Part shown: positions 1 through 17,039 of the stretch, one piece after another
Layout: every line of letters begins with the position of its first letter
How positions within the stretch are numbered: position 1 is the stretch's first letter
Source of the DNA: Rhabditophanes sp. KR3021
Taxonomy: Eukaryota > Nematoda > Chromadorea > Rhabditida > Alloionematidae
DNA: 64,000 nt
Direction of reading: 5' to 3'
NCBI GenBank assembly: GCA_963281155.1
Contig: CAUJLY010000001.1
Span: forward strand, 8,866,001-8,930,000
Position numbers and translations under genes: made by a program
The notes under the pieces: generated by a model
What the model saw: the letters and a program-made list of their open reading frames with translations, nothing else
Database searches by the model: none
What the model was told of the DNA's origin: nothing

Positions 1-358
1 GAGGTTTTGGTTTAGTACCAAATGTCTTTGCTTTAGCAGTAAGAGAAGCTTTGGGAGCACCCACTTTTGAAGCAACAGCTGTTTTGATTTTGTTTCTTAG
101 AAAGTTATCCAAATAAACAGATTGCTCTTCGATTGGTGTCTTCAAAAGGTAGTTACTGTCTCTTGGTGGATCGCTGTAAACATCTCTTTTTGGAACTGCT
201 GTTTCGACAACAATCGCACCATCAGATTGTGGTTTAGCTTCACCAGGCATCTTCATGACTTTACCTTCAACACCTTTCTTCGATCCTTTTGGGGCACACT
301 GTGCAAAGGCAAAAACGGTCACGTTTAAGATGACAACCAATATTAGTTCAACAAACAT
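1..358 (-). CDS. Secreted protein of unknown function, 3' part beyond the window
   Basis: The reading frame opens with ATG at 358 and stays open to the window edge, giving about 119 residues without a stop. The first 20 or so residues are strongly hydrophobic (MFVELILVVILNVTVFAFA) and read as a signal peptide. The rest is Lys/Pro-rich with little predicted structure. I recognise no domain. It lies on the same strand as the cystatin array and ends the same run of secreted-protein genes. The gene is truncated by the window, so its length and C-terminus are unknown. Confidence 0.6.
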   Translation of the reverse strand, partial: MFVELILVVILNVTVFAFAQCAPKGSKKGVEGKVMKMPGEAKPQSDGAIVVETAVPKRDVYSDPPRDSNYLLKTPIEEQSVYLDNFLRNKIKTAVASKVGAPKASLTAKAKTFGTKPKP

Positions 359-497
359 CCTTAATTAATAATAATTTTCAATAATTTTATTTATATAGAC
401 TCATTATAATAAGCAAATTTTTGTTAAACTGAACATTGAAATTATAGATACACTTTTGTTAAACTCGACATTAAAACTATGATGCATTTTTGGTAGT

Positions 498-905
498 TTA
501 TACATTAGTTGAACTTTGTATGGTAATTTCTTCTGAATCCTCCCACGGAACAGAATAAACAGTGGCCTTTATCAAAACTCGTCCTCCATTAGCTGAAGCA
601 GGGCAATTGGTTTCTTTGCCTAAATCTGCATTATTCTTGATACAATCTGTTTTGACAGCCAAAACATCCAACTCATACAAAACTCCTGACACAACCTGCG
701 AAGTAGCAGATTGAATATGTGAAAATGTGTATAAATACAAATCATTTGACTGCTGATTATATTTAATAGTAACTTTCCTCGCCAACGCAACTATCTCAGG
801 ATCATTAGGGTCGCGGTTAGTTTTGCCACCAACTAAACTACTATAACTTGCCACATATTTAATAAAGAAAAAAGAGAATATTAATAAAATAGCTAGAATT
901 TTCAT
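498..905 (-). CDS. Cystatin-type cysteine protease inhibitor (array copy 1)
   Basis: This is a single-exon gene of 135 residues. A hydrophobic signal peptide (about residues 1-20) is followed by a type-2 cystatin-like fold: an N-terminal GG, the DP-E-x-x-x-x-A helix start, the first inhibitory hairpin QVVSG at residues 70-74 (the family QxVxG), and a PW pair at 120-121 in the second hairpin. Two cysteines lie near residues 88 and 101. Cystatins block papain-like (C1) proteases by inserting the N-terminus and both hairpins into the active-site cleft, and all three elements are present, so it is probably active. It is the second gene in a head-to-tail run on the minus strand. Two TGATAA motifs lie upstream at 1008-1013 and 1023-1028. 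Confidence 0.82.
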   Translation of the reverse strand: MKILAILLIFSFFFIKYVASYSSLVGGKTNRDPNDPEIVALARKVTIKYNQQSNDLYLYTFSHIQSATSQVVSGVLYELDVLAVKTDCIKNNADLGKETNCPASANGGRVLIKATVYSVPWEDSEEITIQSSTNV

Positions 906-1096
906 CCTTCTTAATTAATGATTTGAATGGTAAAAATGATATAATGTTATAATGAATGTACAAAGTCACCTGGTTGTAATGTCAACAGTATAAAGAATTC
1001 GTATAGTTGATAACATTTTAATTGATAATCAAGCAAAAATGGGATAAATAAAGGTGACTAGTAGCTTTTATTTAAACATCAACAGACTTTTTTTGT

Positions 1097-1489
1097 TTAT
1101 AATGTACCGTTAAAATGTTTCACTTTTTCTAGTTTGTAAATTTGAAGTTGATGTTGAGGACAGACTCTAAATGAAACGGTGATAGCTAAGTTTTCTCCGT
1201 CTTCTTTAAAATCACACTGATTGTCGAGGAATTTCTGTTCAGTAGAAGTTATTTTGTCGCAGACTGTTTCCTCTACTAATATCTGGTAAATAAACTTCTT
1301 CCCAGCAACCATCTGTGACTTGAGGTTCATAAGTTTAACAAACCCATAATAATTGATCCTCGGCATCTGCTTATTAGCTTCAAAGACACACTTCTTGGCC
1401 TCAACTAACATATTCTCATCTGTTGGCATATCCGAACAAAAAGTCGAATAAATAATAAACAGGAAAATAAGACTTGCCAAAAGATTCAT
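1097..1489 (-). CDS. Cystatin-like protein, divergent (array copy 2)
   Basis: This is a single-exon gene of 130 residues with a signal peptide at about 1-18. The cystatin helix segment is followed by QMVAG at residues 59-63, an intact QxVxG loop. Unlike copies 1 and 4 it has no N-terminal GG and no PW pair. The equivalent segment reads CPQHQ. Only one of the three inhibitory contacts is therefore conserved, and target range or affinity may differ. It sits between two other cystatin genes in the same orientation, about 190 bp from copy 1, consistent with tandem duplication. A TGATAA motif lies 46 bp upstream of its start codon. Confidence 0.75.
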   Translation of the reverse strand: MNLLASLIFLFIIYSTFCSDMPTDENMLVEAKKCVFEANKQMPRINYYGFVKLMNLKSQMVAGKKFIYQILVEETVCDKITSTEQKFLDNQCDFKEDGENLAITVSFRVCPQHQLQIYKLEKVKHFNGTL

Positions 1490-1615
1490 CTTGCTAAAAT
1501 GATTGTAAAGGATTAAAACATTATTTAAAAGGAGTGATAATCGCCGTTTTTATGATAGATAAATATTGTGGAAACAACTAATTAATTAGAGGTGTCAACA
1601 TATTTTATGTCTTTA

Positions 1616-2035
1616 TTAATTAAGCTTCTTCACACTTGTGATTTTATACTTTTCACTATTTTCCCACATTTTGATCCAAATATTTGTTGTTATTTCGATG
1701 ATGTCGCCTCCTGCTTTGGAGGGGCATTTGGTTGGTTCCAGTTCTTCGGATGAGGTTGACGATTTTAGACAAGTTGTTTCACGGGCTATGAAAGATAGAT
1801 TAACACTTTTGCCACACACGATTTTTTCCCTAGCTACAGTTACTTTAATCAGCTTGAAAAGGTGAGTAGAGGTTGAATTTTGGCTGTTCCATTGGGAAAG
1901 AGCTCTCTTTGCATAATTCAAAGTTTCCTCACTATTCTTGTCTCTTTGCTTCCACCCTCCAGTCGGTGGTTCATCCTTACTCATCACACTCACTAGCACA
2001 ACCATTGCAGTCAAAATAAAAAATAATCGCTCCAT
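1616..2035 (-). CDS. Cystatin-like protein with altered inhibitory loop (array copy 3)
   Basis: I place the start at the ATG at 2035 (MERLFFILTAMVVLVSVMS), because it gives a clean signal peptide at residue 1. An in-frame ATG 12 codons upstream would bury that signal. The product is then 139 residues. It keeps the GGW N-terminal region, the helix (YAKRALSQWN) and a Trp in the second hairpin (MWENSE). The first loop reads KIVCG instead of QxVxG: the Gln is replaced and a Cys sits in the loop. Family membership follows from the pattern and from its place in the array. Its inhibitory activity is doubtful. Confidence 0.68.
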   Translation of the reverse strand: MERLFFILTAMVVLVSVMSKDEPPTGGWKQRDKNSEETLNYAKRALSQWNSQNSTSTHLFKLIKVTVAREKIVCGKSVNLSFIARETTCLKSSTSSEELEPTKCPSKAGGDIIEITTNIWIKMWENSEKYKITSVKKLN

Positions 2036-2283
2036 TGCATAAGATGATTTGTATTCAAAAATGAATGTCAACCTTCACAAGTCATCACCACATTAATTTT
2101 TGTATTTACTTTTGTTTAATCAACAAAATAAAACATCGTTGCCTTGTTATGGCATTGTAAAGTGATTAAGGTAGAAAAACATTTGCTGTAGATGACGATA
2201 AAACTTTTTATTACATTAATGGTAAATACGGTTAATTATAAGTAGACAGACTGAAGATACAACTTAATTATAAAAAGACAAGT

Positions 2284-2703
2284 TTATAAGTATTTATAAC
2301 AGTTGATACCAATAGTAATGCTCTTTAACCAAGGTTGATCCAAAAGAGTTGCCTTAATTTGAACTCTCTTAGCCTTTTTTCTATTTGCGCATGGCCAACT
2401 ATACGCTTTCAAGTATCCAATTTCTGCTTTGCTGCAAGCAGTTTGGATGGCTATGTAATTGAAGAAATACTTATTTCCAGCAACAGATTGTATTTGCGCA
2501 CTTGTAATCTTTTCGATGATATACCAACTGGGATCCTTGGAAATTTGTCTGTTAAATTTGAGCAAACTTCTTCTAGCGAATTTGATGACGTCTGGATCGT
2601 TGACACTTATTGGGCTTATTCCTCCTCCGTTTTGAGCATTCCCATTGATTACAAAAATAATCAACAACAAAAATAGAGTAACCATAATATTATTACAAAT
2701 CAT
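2284..2703 (-). CDS. Cystatin-type cysteine protease inhibitor (array copy 4)
   Basis: This is a single-exon gene of 139 residues. The signal peptide covers about residues 1-23. A later in-frame Met at residue 7 could also serve as the start. The N-terminal GGG, the DPDVIKFARRSLLKFN helix, QSVAG at residues 72-76 and a PW pair in the second hairpin are all present, so all three canonical cystatin contacts are in place. It is the most upstream member of the minus-strand array and resembles copy 1 more than copies 2 and 3. Nematode cystatins act on endogenous gut or lysosomal cathepsins and, in parasites, on host proteases. Nothing here tells which applies. Confidence 0.82.
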   Translation of the reverse strand: MICNNIMVTLFLLLIIFVINGNAQNGGGISPISVNDPDVIKFARRSLLKFNRQISKDPSWYIIEKITSAQIQSVAGNKYFFNYIAIQTACSKAEIGYLKAYSWPCANRKKAKRVQIKATLLDQPWLKSITIGINCYKYL

Positions 2704-2974
2704 TCCAACTTGTATTTTTATGATTTCCTTTCCCTTATGTATGCATTGTTCAAGGTAAATGCAGGATTAAAATTCAACTCCACTCAAAATACAAACAAAT
2801 AAAACGAACTTGCGGTAATTAGAGAGAATTATTTTTGTTGAAAGTTCATGCAAAGAACATTAGACAGTCAAAACAAGATTAAAGTACAATTTATCAAAAT
2901 GTTGTGCGTACAAGATAGAATATACAATTGTTATGTAATAGTCCCAAATCACCAAAAAGATTTGGTGTTTTGAA

Positions 2975-3732
2975 TTATTTTTTGCCGCAAACTCCGATCT
3001 TGCAAGTAGCTGGACATTGAGAGGCCATGAGTGTTTTGTAGGCTGAGTTGGTGCACAAATAAGCCTTGGATGGGCAATCGGAGATGCCGGTGACCGAGTT
3101 GACGGAATCGACGCAGCCGGAGGTTGATGTACTTGTTAAGCACCACGAGCAAGCTTGGGGGCATTTGGCTTTCATCAAAGTCAAGTAAAGAACATTTGTA
3201 CAGTAGCCTTGTCTAGCTAGACTGGCACAATCGTTATTGCCTCCTCTGATCAAATCTTGGCAGGCTGTCACGGTTACTGAAGAGAGTGTTGTGGTGGTGG
3301 CGGCCGTTGTTGTTGTGGTGGTAGTGGTGACTGGAGCCTGGCATAGTTCTGTCAAAAACAATCATTATAATATAAATTGAATCTAAACATACGGTTAAAA
3401 GTATTGCAAGTTGTTGCAGGATCAGTACATGGAGTTACCGAACAAACTGATGTAAGAACAGTTAATGCACAGGCTAATCTGGGTGCTCCAGCTGGGTCAT
3501 TGACATTGGCACATGTTACACCAGTCCCACATTGAACCTCTGCAAGAGCCGGATCACAAGTTGTAGTGCAAATGAAGATATCAGTACCGGCGGCATTTTT
3601 GTATGAGTTGCAAGACAATCCGGCATCACAAGCAGCTTGGTCAACGCAGACAAGCCCAAGACCTACTGCATTCGTCTTACTGATAAACAGAGAAACGATG
3701 GCGAGAAGAAAAACAATTTGAGTTGAAGTCAT
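2975..3732 (-). CDS. Secreted protein with two ShKT domains
   Basis: There are two exons, 3732-3393 and 3348-2975, joined across a 44-nt intron (GTATG...GACAG) in phase 1. The product is 237 residues. A signal peptide (about 1-22) is followed by a Cys-rich region, a Thr-rich linker (TTTTTTTTAATTTT) and two ShKT modules. Each module shows the six-cysteine spacing ending in C-P-x-x-C-x-x-x(0-1)-C. ShKT domains are abundant in nematode secreted proteins and can be channel-binding or accessory modules on enzymes. No enzyme domain is present, so the role is unknown. The mucin-like Thr linker suggests O-glycosylation. Confidence 0.8.
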
Positions 3733-5242
3733 GATTAGTCGAAAGAATTTGATATCTTTTCTTCAATTCCATCACTTTAAATACCTTTTTATGTATCGAC
3801 AGCTGAATAAATTATGATTATAAAAATAAATGTCTTTCCATAAAACAATAATATACCCATAATCAAAATAAAATTTATTTACTGCTCTTGGATTTGTCAT
3901 TTATTTGTATTTTTAAAAAAGTTATTTAGCACAGATTTGGTGAGTATGTTAAATAAACAGAGAAATTTGTTGGTTAAATCTTCGATGTATAAACATTTGT
4001 TTTGAAATTCAGTGAAGAGATCAACAAGTGGATGAGTAACAAATATATTGGTGCAATAAAAGACATGGCCAAGATTTGTTAATTAGATTAAAAGGTAAGA
4101 TAGATTTATAATGTCTTGAATACCAATGGACTTCTGCAAATAGACAACCAAGGAAACTGTATATATGATTACATAAGAACTTTCTTTATTTTTAGGCTAG
4201 ACATTTGATGCAAATAGATAGTCAAAGAATGTAAAATTTGTAGATGCCAACTCTAAACATATATCACATTAATGACGCCTAACCAATATACCTCCAACAA
4301 AAATTACTTTTCGTAACAGGGACCTGTTGAAGAATTACAACGTGAAACAGATCATCATAAAGATTGAGATGTGTATAAAAGCAACAAAATGTTACTTGTT
4401 CTTGAGTATACTTTGGTACATTCAAACGTATGTTTAATAAAATAATACTGCTTTTAAAATCAAATTAAAGTAAATGACCTTTCTATGAAAAGAACCTTAA
4501 TTGAAGTATCAAAATCTGCAGCAACTTAATTTCAATAAGTTTGTTGGTATTATTAACTTTAATAAGTTAGAATGTGGGTTATACATGTTTAGGATTCATT
4601 CACCTGGTTTTCCATATTTAGAAAGTGAATGTTGTTATGTGGCTTTTGTATTATTAATTCATACGAATACATATAATAAATCATATATAAATGTCAAGTT
4701 AGACATCAAAAAGTATTCCCACAATTTAATTGAGAATAAAAAATACATAAGGACGTATTTAAGGAAAGACTAACGGCCCTCATTAGGACCATAAATAATT
4801 ATCTCTTCTTTTAAATTACTTTCCCATACTGTTTTCTCCTCTTCATAGACTTCTTTTTCTTATAATAAAAATGTAATTAACTGAATGCAATTTATTTTTA
4901 CAATAAAAGTAATTTAGAAAAGATTATTAAAAACATAATAATAAGCCATAATCCATGCAGTGCCTTTGCAAACAAACATCGATAGTTACTTTTTGATAAT
5001 TTTTTGTTTATTTCTGGTTTGTATTATGTATAAGATTATAAATATTTGCACTAAAATTATAGATTTATATAGGTATATTTTAATAAAATTTTGTACATGG
5101 TACCAGGTTTCTTTTTGTTCAAACTAATAGAACAGCTATTTAATATTATATACTTATTTAGAGTTAATTGGATTGTTTTTGTTAATATGAAATGATACGA
5201 CAAAAAGATGAGATATTTTCTTTTTGGAAAGTGGATGGGTTT
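3733..5242. other. Intergenic region between the ShKT gene and the PKC gene
   Basis: About 1.5 kb of AT-rich sequence. The right-hand part, next to the kinase stop codon at 5243, should hold the PKC 3' UTR on the minus strand. The left part holds the promoter of the ShKT gene. I see no credible exon. The longest open frame (4501-4773, plus) is low-complexity. Confidence 0.5.
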
Positions 5243-10195
<4,953 letters not shown>

Positions 10196-13100
10196 CTCAC
10201 AATAAAAAATGTATGTTGTTTGTTAGTTGTGTGATAGTCTTTGTTACAGCCTAGAGCATACTAAGTAGATGGGATAATAGAAAAGTAATTTGGTCAGATT
10301 TAATAGTAGTAAGTATGGCTCAGGTCAAAGGACATTACTTTCAGCATAAAATCACACAAATATTCAAATGTTGCGGCTTCTTTACTTAAACCAGTCAAAT
10401 AGGAACTAGTAGTAGAGGTAAGTGATCTGCAAAAAAAGATTACTTCTTTTAGGTCTTGTTTGTTATGAATATTTGATGGCGTTTGTAGCAATTTGGCGGT
10501 AAAGACAATAGATATTTATTGCTTTTTAAATGACTCCAATTGATTTAAACTTATTCTATTCGTGTAAATTTTAAACATTATAAATCCAAACAACCACAAA
10601 TAACATCCAAAGTGCAAAAAAAAATCCCAAGTTTGATTTAATTAAATGACGCATCTTATTTAATCCAAACACACTACAACCAGCCATTCTAAAGATTGTG
10701 ATGGTGGTGGGTGGGTTAGATAGATAAATGATGTATAGTATTAAGCTTTCATCTGATGGTGGTGAGTTTTTTGTTAATACATGTAAAGTTTTTAATCAAA
10801 GTATTAAGTAATGTTAAATTGGAGTAATAAGATAAACATACAATTAATGGAAATTTAAACAAATAATTGATCGTTGCCACAAGTAACATTCATACAAATA
10901 GATGTCGCAACAAGAGACCTTAATACCACCCGAGACACATCCATCCACACAACCCTATCCATACATACAATTCTTCACCCATCATCTTAACAACAAAAAT
11001 ACTACAACATAAATATCTAAAGAATCTTTTACAAAAGCTTGTTTGTTGGGCCCAACATATATATACAAATATCTTAACCATAAAAAATGTAAAATTAACA
11101 TGGCAAAACATAAAAAAGCAAATAGCCAACTTTTAAATATATGAATAAAATGTGGCAAAAGTATATCATATCCTCTCAATCTTACACCCAATTGTTTCAA
11201 TATTTAGATGTGAGATTTTGTTTCGATATTTTATTTTGTTTATGTTCATATGTGAGACAGACAGCGAAAATAAGTAGAATGTATTTTTTGTCAAATGTAT
11301 CTAGTAGTGCCATGTATAATGGAGATATGTCAAAAGACTACCCCCCTTTTAGTAGTAAATTCTTTTTATTAACTTTTCCTTATCATTTATACTTTTTCCC
11401 ACCCACACTAAAAACCACTACCATATATAACTTTGTGGGTCCAAATAAAAGGAATACATTGCCTCTTCTCCAACTAAAAACACTAAAAATCCCTAAACCA
11501 AAAAGGATATTATTTATTTGTAAAATAAAAGAACTTATTCCTATTCCTAAGAAGAAAACCTTCTCCATTCCACACCCAAATATTCCCTACTCCTAAACGA
11601 ATCCTATCCATTCTACCATACATAAATATATATCACTTTCGACACAACAACATACAAATCATACACATTATCTCTTCATCATTCCCCCTTTTTTTATACA
11701 TTTTTTATATAATGACCATCAAACAACATACCACCAATCCATTTAGCTTCGCCCTCTCCTTCATATGCCTTGTTTTTTGTGGACAGATGAGAATGTTACC
11801 AAGTTGCGTGTGTCGATGGAGACAGATATAAAAGAGGTTCAAACAATATACACATATATCTTTTACAACAACATTTATATCTCAAGATAACTGGATAAAT
11901 GTTGCCAACCTCATCATAGTATGTATGTGTTGTGGTCCAATAAGTGTCATCTCAAAGTTAAGAAAGGATTTTTTGTTTAAAAATTGCATCAAATGGGAAG
12001 TAGATGAGAGGGGAGGCTATTTAACAAGTATCAAGTGATCCATGTATAAAAAACGAAATAATTCATCATACTTCCAAATTACATACCACAAACATATTCA
12101 CATATCAAAGGGGTGATGAGAAGAAGGCATCTGAGTGTCGAAGAAAGAGAACACAAAGACACCCATCATCCTCTTTGATATGATAAAGACAAATGGGGAA
12201 ATGATTGCCTGTTTAGTTAGTAAGTAGGATGTTTGGGAATGAGTTATATCATTAATAAGTTATCAAATGCACTATCATCACCATCCTCTTTTGGTAGAAG
12301 AGATTACCGTTGTTGGAGATACTCCCAAATGCATAGTATCTACACAAACTCCAAACCAAATATCTCTTCCTTATGCTCTACTTTTAATTAATAAGTGTCA
12401 CAAAGAAAAAGAGAAATGATGATGATGTGAATTTGAGTATATATTTTTATATAAACTCAAGACATTATACTACGTTTGGATGGATAAAAATAGGTTTTGA
12501 GAAAGTAAGTAAAATATAGCACTACAAAAAAGGATGGATATAGGAGAGTGGTTTGTGTGTATGGAAATTTCTAAATAAATTAATACGGCACAATGCGAAA
12601 GCAAAATGATGCTTCAATATAAAATAGTTGAATAAAAAAAGATGGTTGGTGTGGTGGGGGATAAGGGTGCATCTATTATTGAGAGCATATTAAATTCTGC
12701 AAAAAAAAATGGGCCAGACTATTAATGTTGCCTTTTGTTTATATTATGTTTAGTATTTGTTTGTTAATTTGTTTTTTAAGGTTGATTATGGGTTGGTGGG
12801 GGATATATACAAGAATGAGAATCGTAGTTGCCTTTGTGGGTGAATTTATTTGGGCAAATGACACAAAACATAACCATCTCTCCTCCACGACTTCTACTAA
12901 ATAGCTTAAGATTTATTTGATTGGAAAAGTCAACTACTCCCCAACTCCAATCATCCAACTTCACCACACACATACCCCCTAAACCACCACATCTAAATCC
13001 AAGTTGCCATCTTTGTCAACTGACACCAACCCAAAATAAACCGAATAATAATGATTTAAATAAAAAAAAGTTAATTTAGTATCCAGGAAAGTAAGCATTG

Positions 13101-15980
13101 AAACTAGGATCGTATTAAGAGAGCATTTGTGGTGTTAATAATATAAAAATATTTGTTATGCTTGTTGGGGTGTCTCTACATATGAATATATTTGTTATAA
13201 ATTTGTAGCCATGTATAGATTTATTTGTATATATAATATTTCTGACTTTTTTGTCCTATAAGGTACGACATTTCAGTAGGTAGAGACACTCGCAGTAATA
13301 TTATTGTCAAAGGGAAATATACCTACATCATAATATATTACTTTGGAGTAGTGAGGCAAATGAAAGTATAGTAGAATAAGTTTTGGTGATTAAAGGTGTG
13401 TGTGTGTATTTGTGGACTAATTTGGTGGTAAAGAAAAAAATATTTATTTTGTTTTGTAAGTGAAAAAAGAAAAAATATATCATATTCTTACATATTCATT
13501 CTCTTGGTCTGTTAGACAAGCGCATATTTTTGGTAAATTAAATCACAGTAAAAATAATATATCTAAATTTGAAGTTTATTTATTTTGGATAATATATATA
13601 GATACATTTGACATGAAATTTTGATAATAGCTAATGGAATTTTTGATGATAATACTTAAATAGATGAATATGTAAAATTTGGATAAATGTTTTGAGTGTT
13701 AATAAAAGTGAAATATATGTTATTTTTTGTAGGAAAAAGATTGTTTTTGAAGGGTGGTGGTGGATGGAAGAGTAAGGTTTTGAGTTTCCCAGACTCAATA
13801 CTAAATGTGTAATTTTGGATGATTCTTATAATACGTGGGGCCTTAATAAGTTGATTGTAAGGTGTTAAAAAAGTCCAGGAATGAAGAAGGAATGTGTGAT
13901 TTGGTATAAAATATATAATCCGATTATCAATAAAAGGACAATAAAATGTAAAAGTTGTTGTTAGAGGATTTGAGACAGTTTTAATATGTATATACTACAT
14001 AAACATAAGTATAAAAATAAGCAACATGCTAAATAACACTTTTTGCCCTCTCTTATAAACATTAAAAAGAGGAAGTTAGTATTTGGTTAATAATATATAT
14101 TCTTGATTGTATATTTTGATATATATTTGATAATATATCATTTCTAATATCTGTAATAAATGTAATAGAAAATGTTTGAGTTGGTGAGGGTGTATGTAAT
14201 AATATATTTGAATACAATATAAAATGTTGTTTGGGTGAAAAAAGAAAGTGAGTGGTCGATTAAATATTAAAACGTAAAGTAGATGGTGATAAAGTGCGTT
14301 AAAATAAATTAAAAAATGATATGGTTCGAAAAGGAGGTGGTTATATTTATTATTAACAAGTTGAAGAGTATAATAAATGTGAAATAATAAATTTTTTTAT
14401 ATCAAATATAATTGAAGTTAAATTAGAAGATAGGACACCAGCCCGGAGGAGGAACAAATAATAATGATATGTTTGGAGATGAGACATTTTTTAAATGCTT
14501 AACAATGCTCTTCTGCTTTTATGTTGTGTCTTTTAGATTGTAAATGTTTTGGGGGGTGTATATGTGGCACACATATGATGCGTAAAATTAGATTGATATA
14601 AAAGAAGTGAAAGGCACACATCTGGTCTCAATCATGCCACTTTTACAATCTCATCTTCTTTTTAAGCATTATTGGTTGAGAGTAGATATAAATATATATA
14701 CATTTACATGGATAATATAGAAAACTTTGTTTTAGGATGCTTACAATCTTGAAATGTATAAATTTTATTATATCCATACTCATCTTCACGCTTCTCATCT
14801 CCTCTCTTTTTCATGCTTTTATCCTTTATGGGAGAAGGCAAGGATGGAGGTGTAATGGCAAAGAATATACAATAATCGAACAATTGAATTGTCGCCATGA
14901 AATGTGATTAAATTGAAACAAATGAGGTGTCTAATAAATATTCATATGATTTCGAAATTTAGAGGTATGATTGCGTGACAATATATCAAATCTATGATAT
15001 GTTTTAATGAATAAATAAACATAATTAGATGAAATATTGGACGAAAGTACAAAATGACGAAAGTTTTTATTAGATAACTCTAATTGTGGCCTTAAAATAG
15101 ATGCAATTGTCATAGTAAAAACAAAAATAACAATAGTAATAATGATACTTATTATTATGTAATAAACTCCCGATGGCAGTGTTAACAACATTTGAGAATG
15201 ACACGGATAATTTGTAGGCGTATGTTAGATTACACATGTATTTGTTTACAAATGATGTGAATATTGAATACTTGAGGTGTAACTAATTGCCAAAAGGGTA
15301 AAATGGTATTATAATTCAAGTAAAATAAACACCAATTACGGAGTCATTTTTTAGTAAATAACAATTTATAATAAGTTGTTTATTTAAAGCAATTAAGATA
15401 ATTGGAAGTTAATTAAACTTATTTTAAAAAATAAACAATAATTTGAAGGCACAATACATAAAATGACAAAACATATCACTAAGTATGGCAAATTGCCTTT
15501 TATTTACTTAAAAAATATAATTACAAGCCCAATTTTTTTTGTGTTTAATTGATAATCAAAAATTCTGTTTATTTGTGGTCTCAAAAATACAAAGAGAACG
15601 AAGAAGACAAAGGGTTTGTTGTGTTATTTTCTAACAATACATTTACAGAGTAGAAATATTTTGAAAAAATGGGTGACAAATGGTGTAAATGATATGAGCA
15701 ATTTGTTGAAAATATAATTAAATCAAACCAGAATTGACATTTAGCATCAAAAACAAAGTATTAAATGGTGTGAGATAGGTTTTAAATTAATTATGGACAT
15801 AAAAACACACAAATTAACGCTTTTCCTCATTCACTAAATGGTGTGGATCATAAAAAGTTATCTTTACCAGAATTAATATTCATCACGATATTATTAGATG
15901 GTTCCAACACACACAACATTTAATTCAATTTATTTGAAAAGACAAGAAGTCGTTGTTTGTTTCAAATTTAATCATTTAGA
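10196..15980. other. Long gene-free region upstream of the PKC gene
   Basis: About 5.8 kb, strongly AT-rich, between the divergent PKC and serine-protease genes. I found no exon with protein-like composition. Open frames here are short, stop-flanked and low-complexity. It must contain both promoters, and a gene with neural expression such as PKC-1 commonly has long regulatory sequence, so distal enhancers or non-coding 5' exons are plausible but not visible. There is short simple sequence (a GT run near 13397) and no convincing terminal inverted repeats. Confidence 0.5.
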
Positions 15981-16889
15981 ATGTTCTTTTGGTGGTTGTT
16001 ATTTGCTTTTCTGCTTGGTTTGGTGAATGGATATGATAGTGGGAGTCCCTTTGTTCATCTTGAAATTCAAGGCACATATTCTTGTAGTGGAACCACTTTT
16101 GGAACACGTTACATTATTACGGCTGCACATTGTTTTTATTTGAGTAACAAACATTGTGAGGATCCAAATTTTGGGTAAGTCTGGGGATTAGTTTATGCTT
16201 CATTTCTTTTAAGAATCACCCACACCAATTTACATGTTGACAAGGAAGATGTCTTGGTTGATGTCGGGGGAATGTGTCTACCAACTAAGAACTTGGATAT
16301 TCAATGTCATGCTGAGGCGATTCCTAAACGATTCAAAGTCACTCATGTAATGGTCATTAAAAAGTATGTAGATTCGAGGTGCGCAGAAGGTGATGTTGCT
16401 GTTTTAAGATTAGAAGAACAATTTGAGGATAGGCATGTTGTGTTGGGACAATTTGATACCGCACCTAATGTATTGTCGGTATTTGGGTTTGGTAATGATC
16501 CTTCTAACCCAGACCATAGTCAATACCTTCAATTTCACGAATTCGAAACATCAAAATGTAAACACGAAAATGTAGGAGACGATTCATTCTGTACTATTGA
16601 ATCAAGCAAAGGAAACGTATGTGATGGTGACTCGGGAGGTCCTTTGATGGAAATCGGAGAAAATTATACCTTATATGGTACTGTTTCCAGAGGATCAAAT
16701 TGCCAAATCATGAAAAACAGAAAACGAAGGGCTTTGATGAAACTTCGAGGCAATATCAATATCAAAATAGATTCATATGCACATATCCTCTGTGGCATTC
16801 CCGATATTTTTGGTGAGGATGTACCTTATGGGTGCGAAAATTGGATTCACAAATTAGATGCTTCCACAAATCAACTTATTATTTATTAA
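15981..16889 (+). CDS. Secreted trypsin-fold (S1) serine protease
   Basis: There are two exons, 15981-16174 and 16214-16889 (39-nt intron, phase 2), giving 289 residues. A signal peptide at about 1-14 is followed by LVNG, then the S1 fold. The triad is complete: His in TAAHC, Asp in GDVAVLRL, Ser in GDSGGP. The sixth residue before the catalytic Ser, the S1-pocket position that is Asp in trypsin, is Asn in my alignment (GNVCDGDSGGP), so Arg/Lys specificity is not expected. The IVGG-like motif lies directly after the signal peptide with no visible propeptide. It is a lone gene followed by a decayed gene on the other strand. The role could be digestive or immune; the sequence does not say which. 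Confidence 0.85.
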
Positions 16890-17039
16890 ATTTGGAATGA
16901 TAAATGTTTAAATGTGGGTTGAAGTTGTTTTATATAAGGTAAATATATTTTCGTTTGGTTTGTTTATTATTTTGCTAGATTAATTAAAATTAAAACTAAT
17001 AACTTTGGTATGTTGCTTTGTTTGTTTGATTAATTACAG

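Noticed and set aside
4501..4773. 90-codon open frame on the plus strand
   Set aside because: Low-complexity Asn/Tyr/Lys composition in AT-rich DNA, with no start context, splice sites or domain.
11141..11596. 151-codon open frame in the gene desert
   Set aside because: Phe/Tyr/Pro-rich translation of AT-rich, pyrimidine-rich DNA; no domain and no neighbouring exons.
12776..12973. Minus-strand frame with a zinc-finger-like CVICPNKFTHKGNYDSH
   Set aside because: Only one finger, with wrong spacing after the His and no second ligand pair at the normal distance; isolated with no splice partners. Probably chance.
13170..13289. 10-bp inverted repeat GTGTCTCTAC ... GTAGAGACAC about 100 bp apart
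   Set aside because: Arms are short, no target-site duplication was found, and I see no second copy in the window. Too weak to call a MITE or hairpin RNA.
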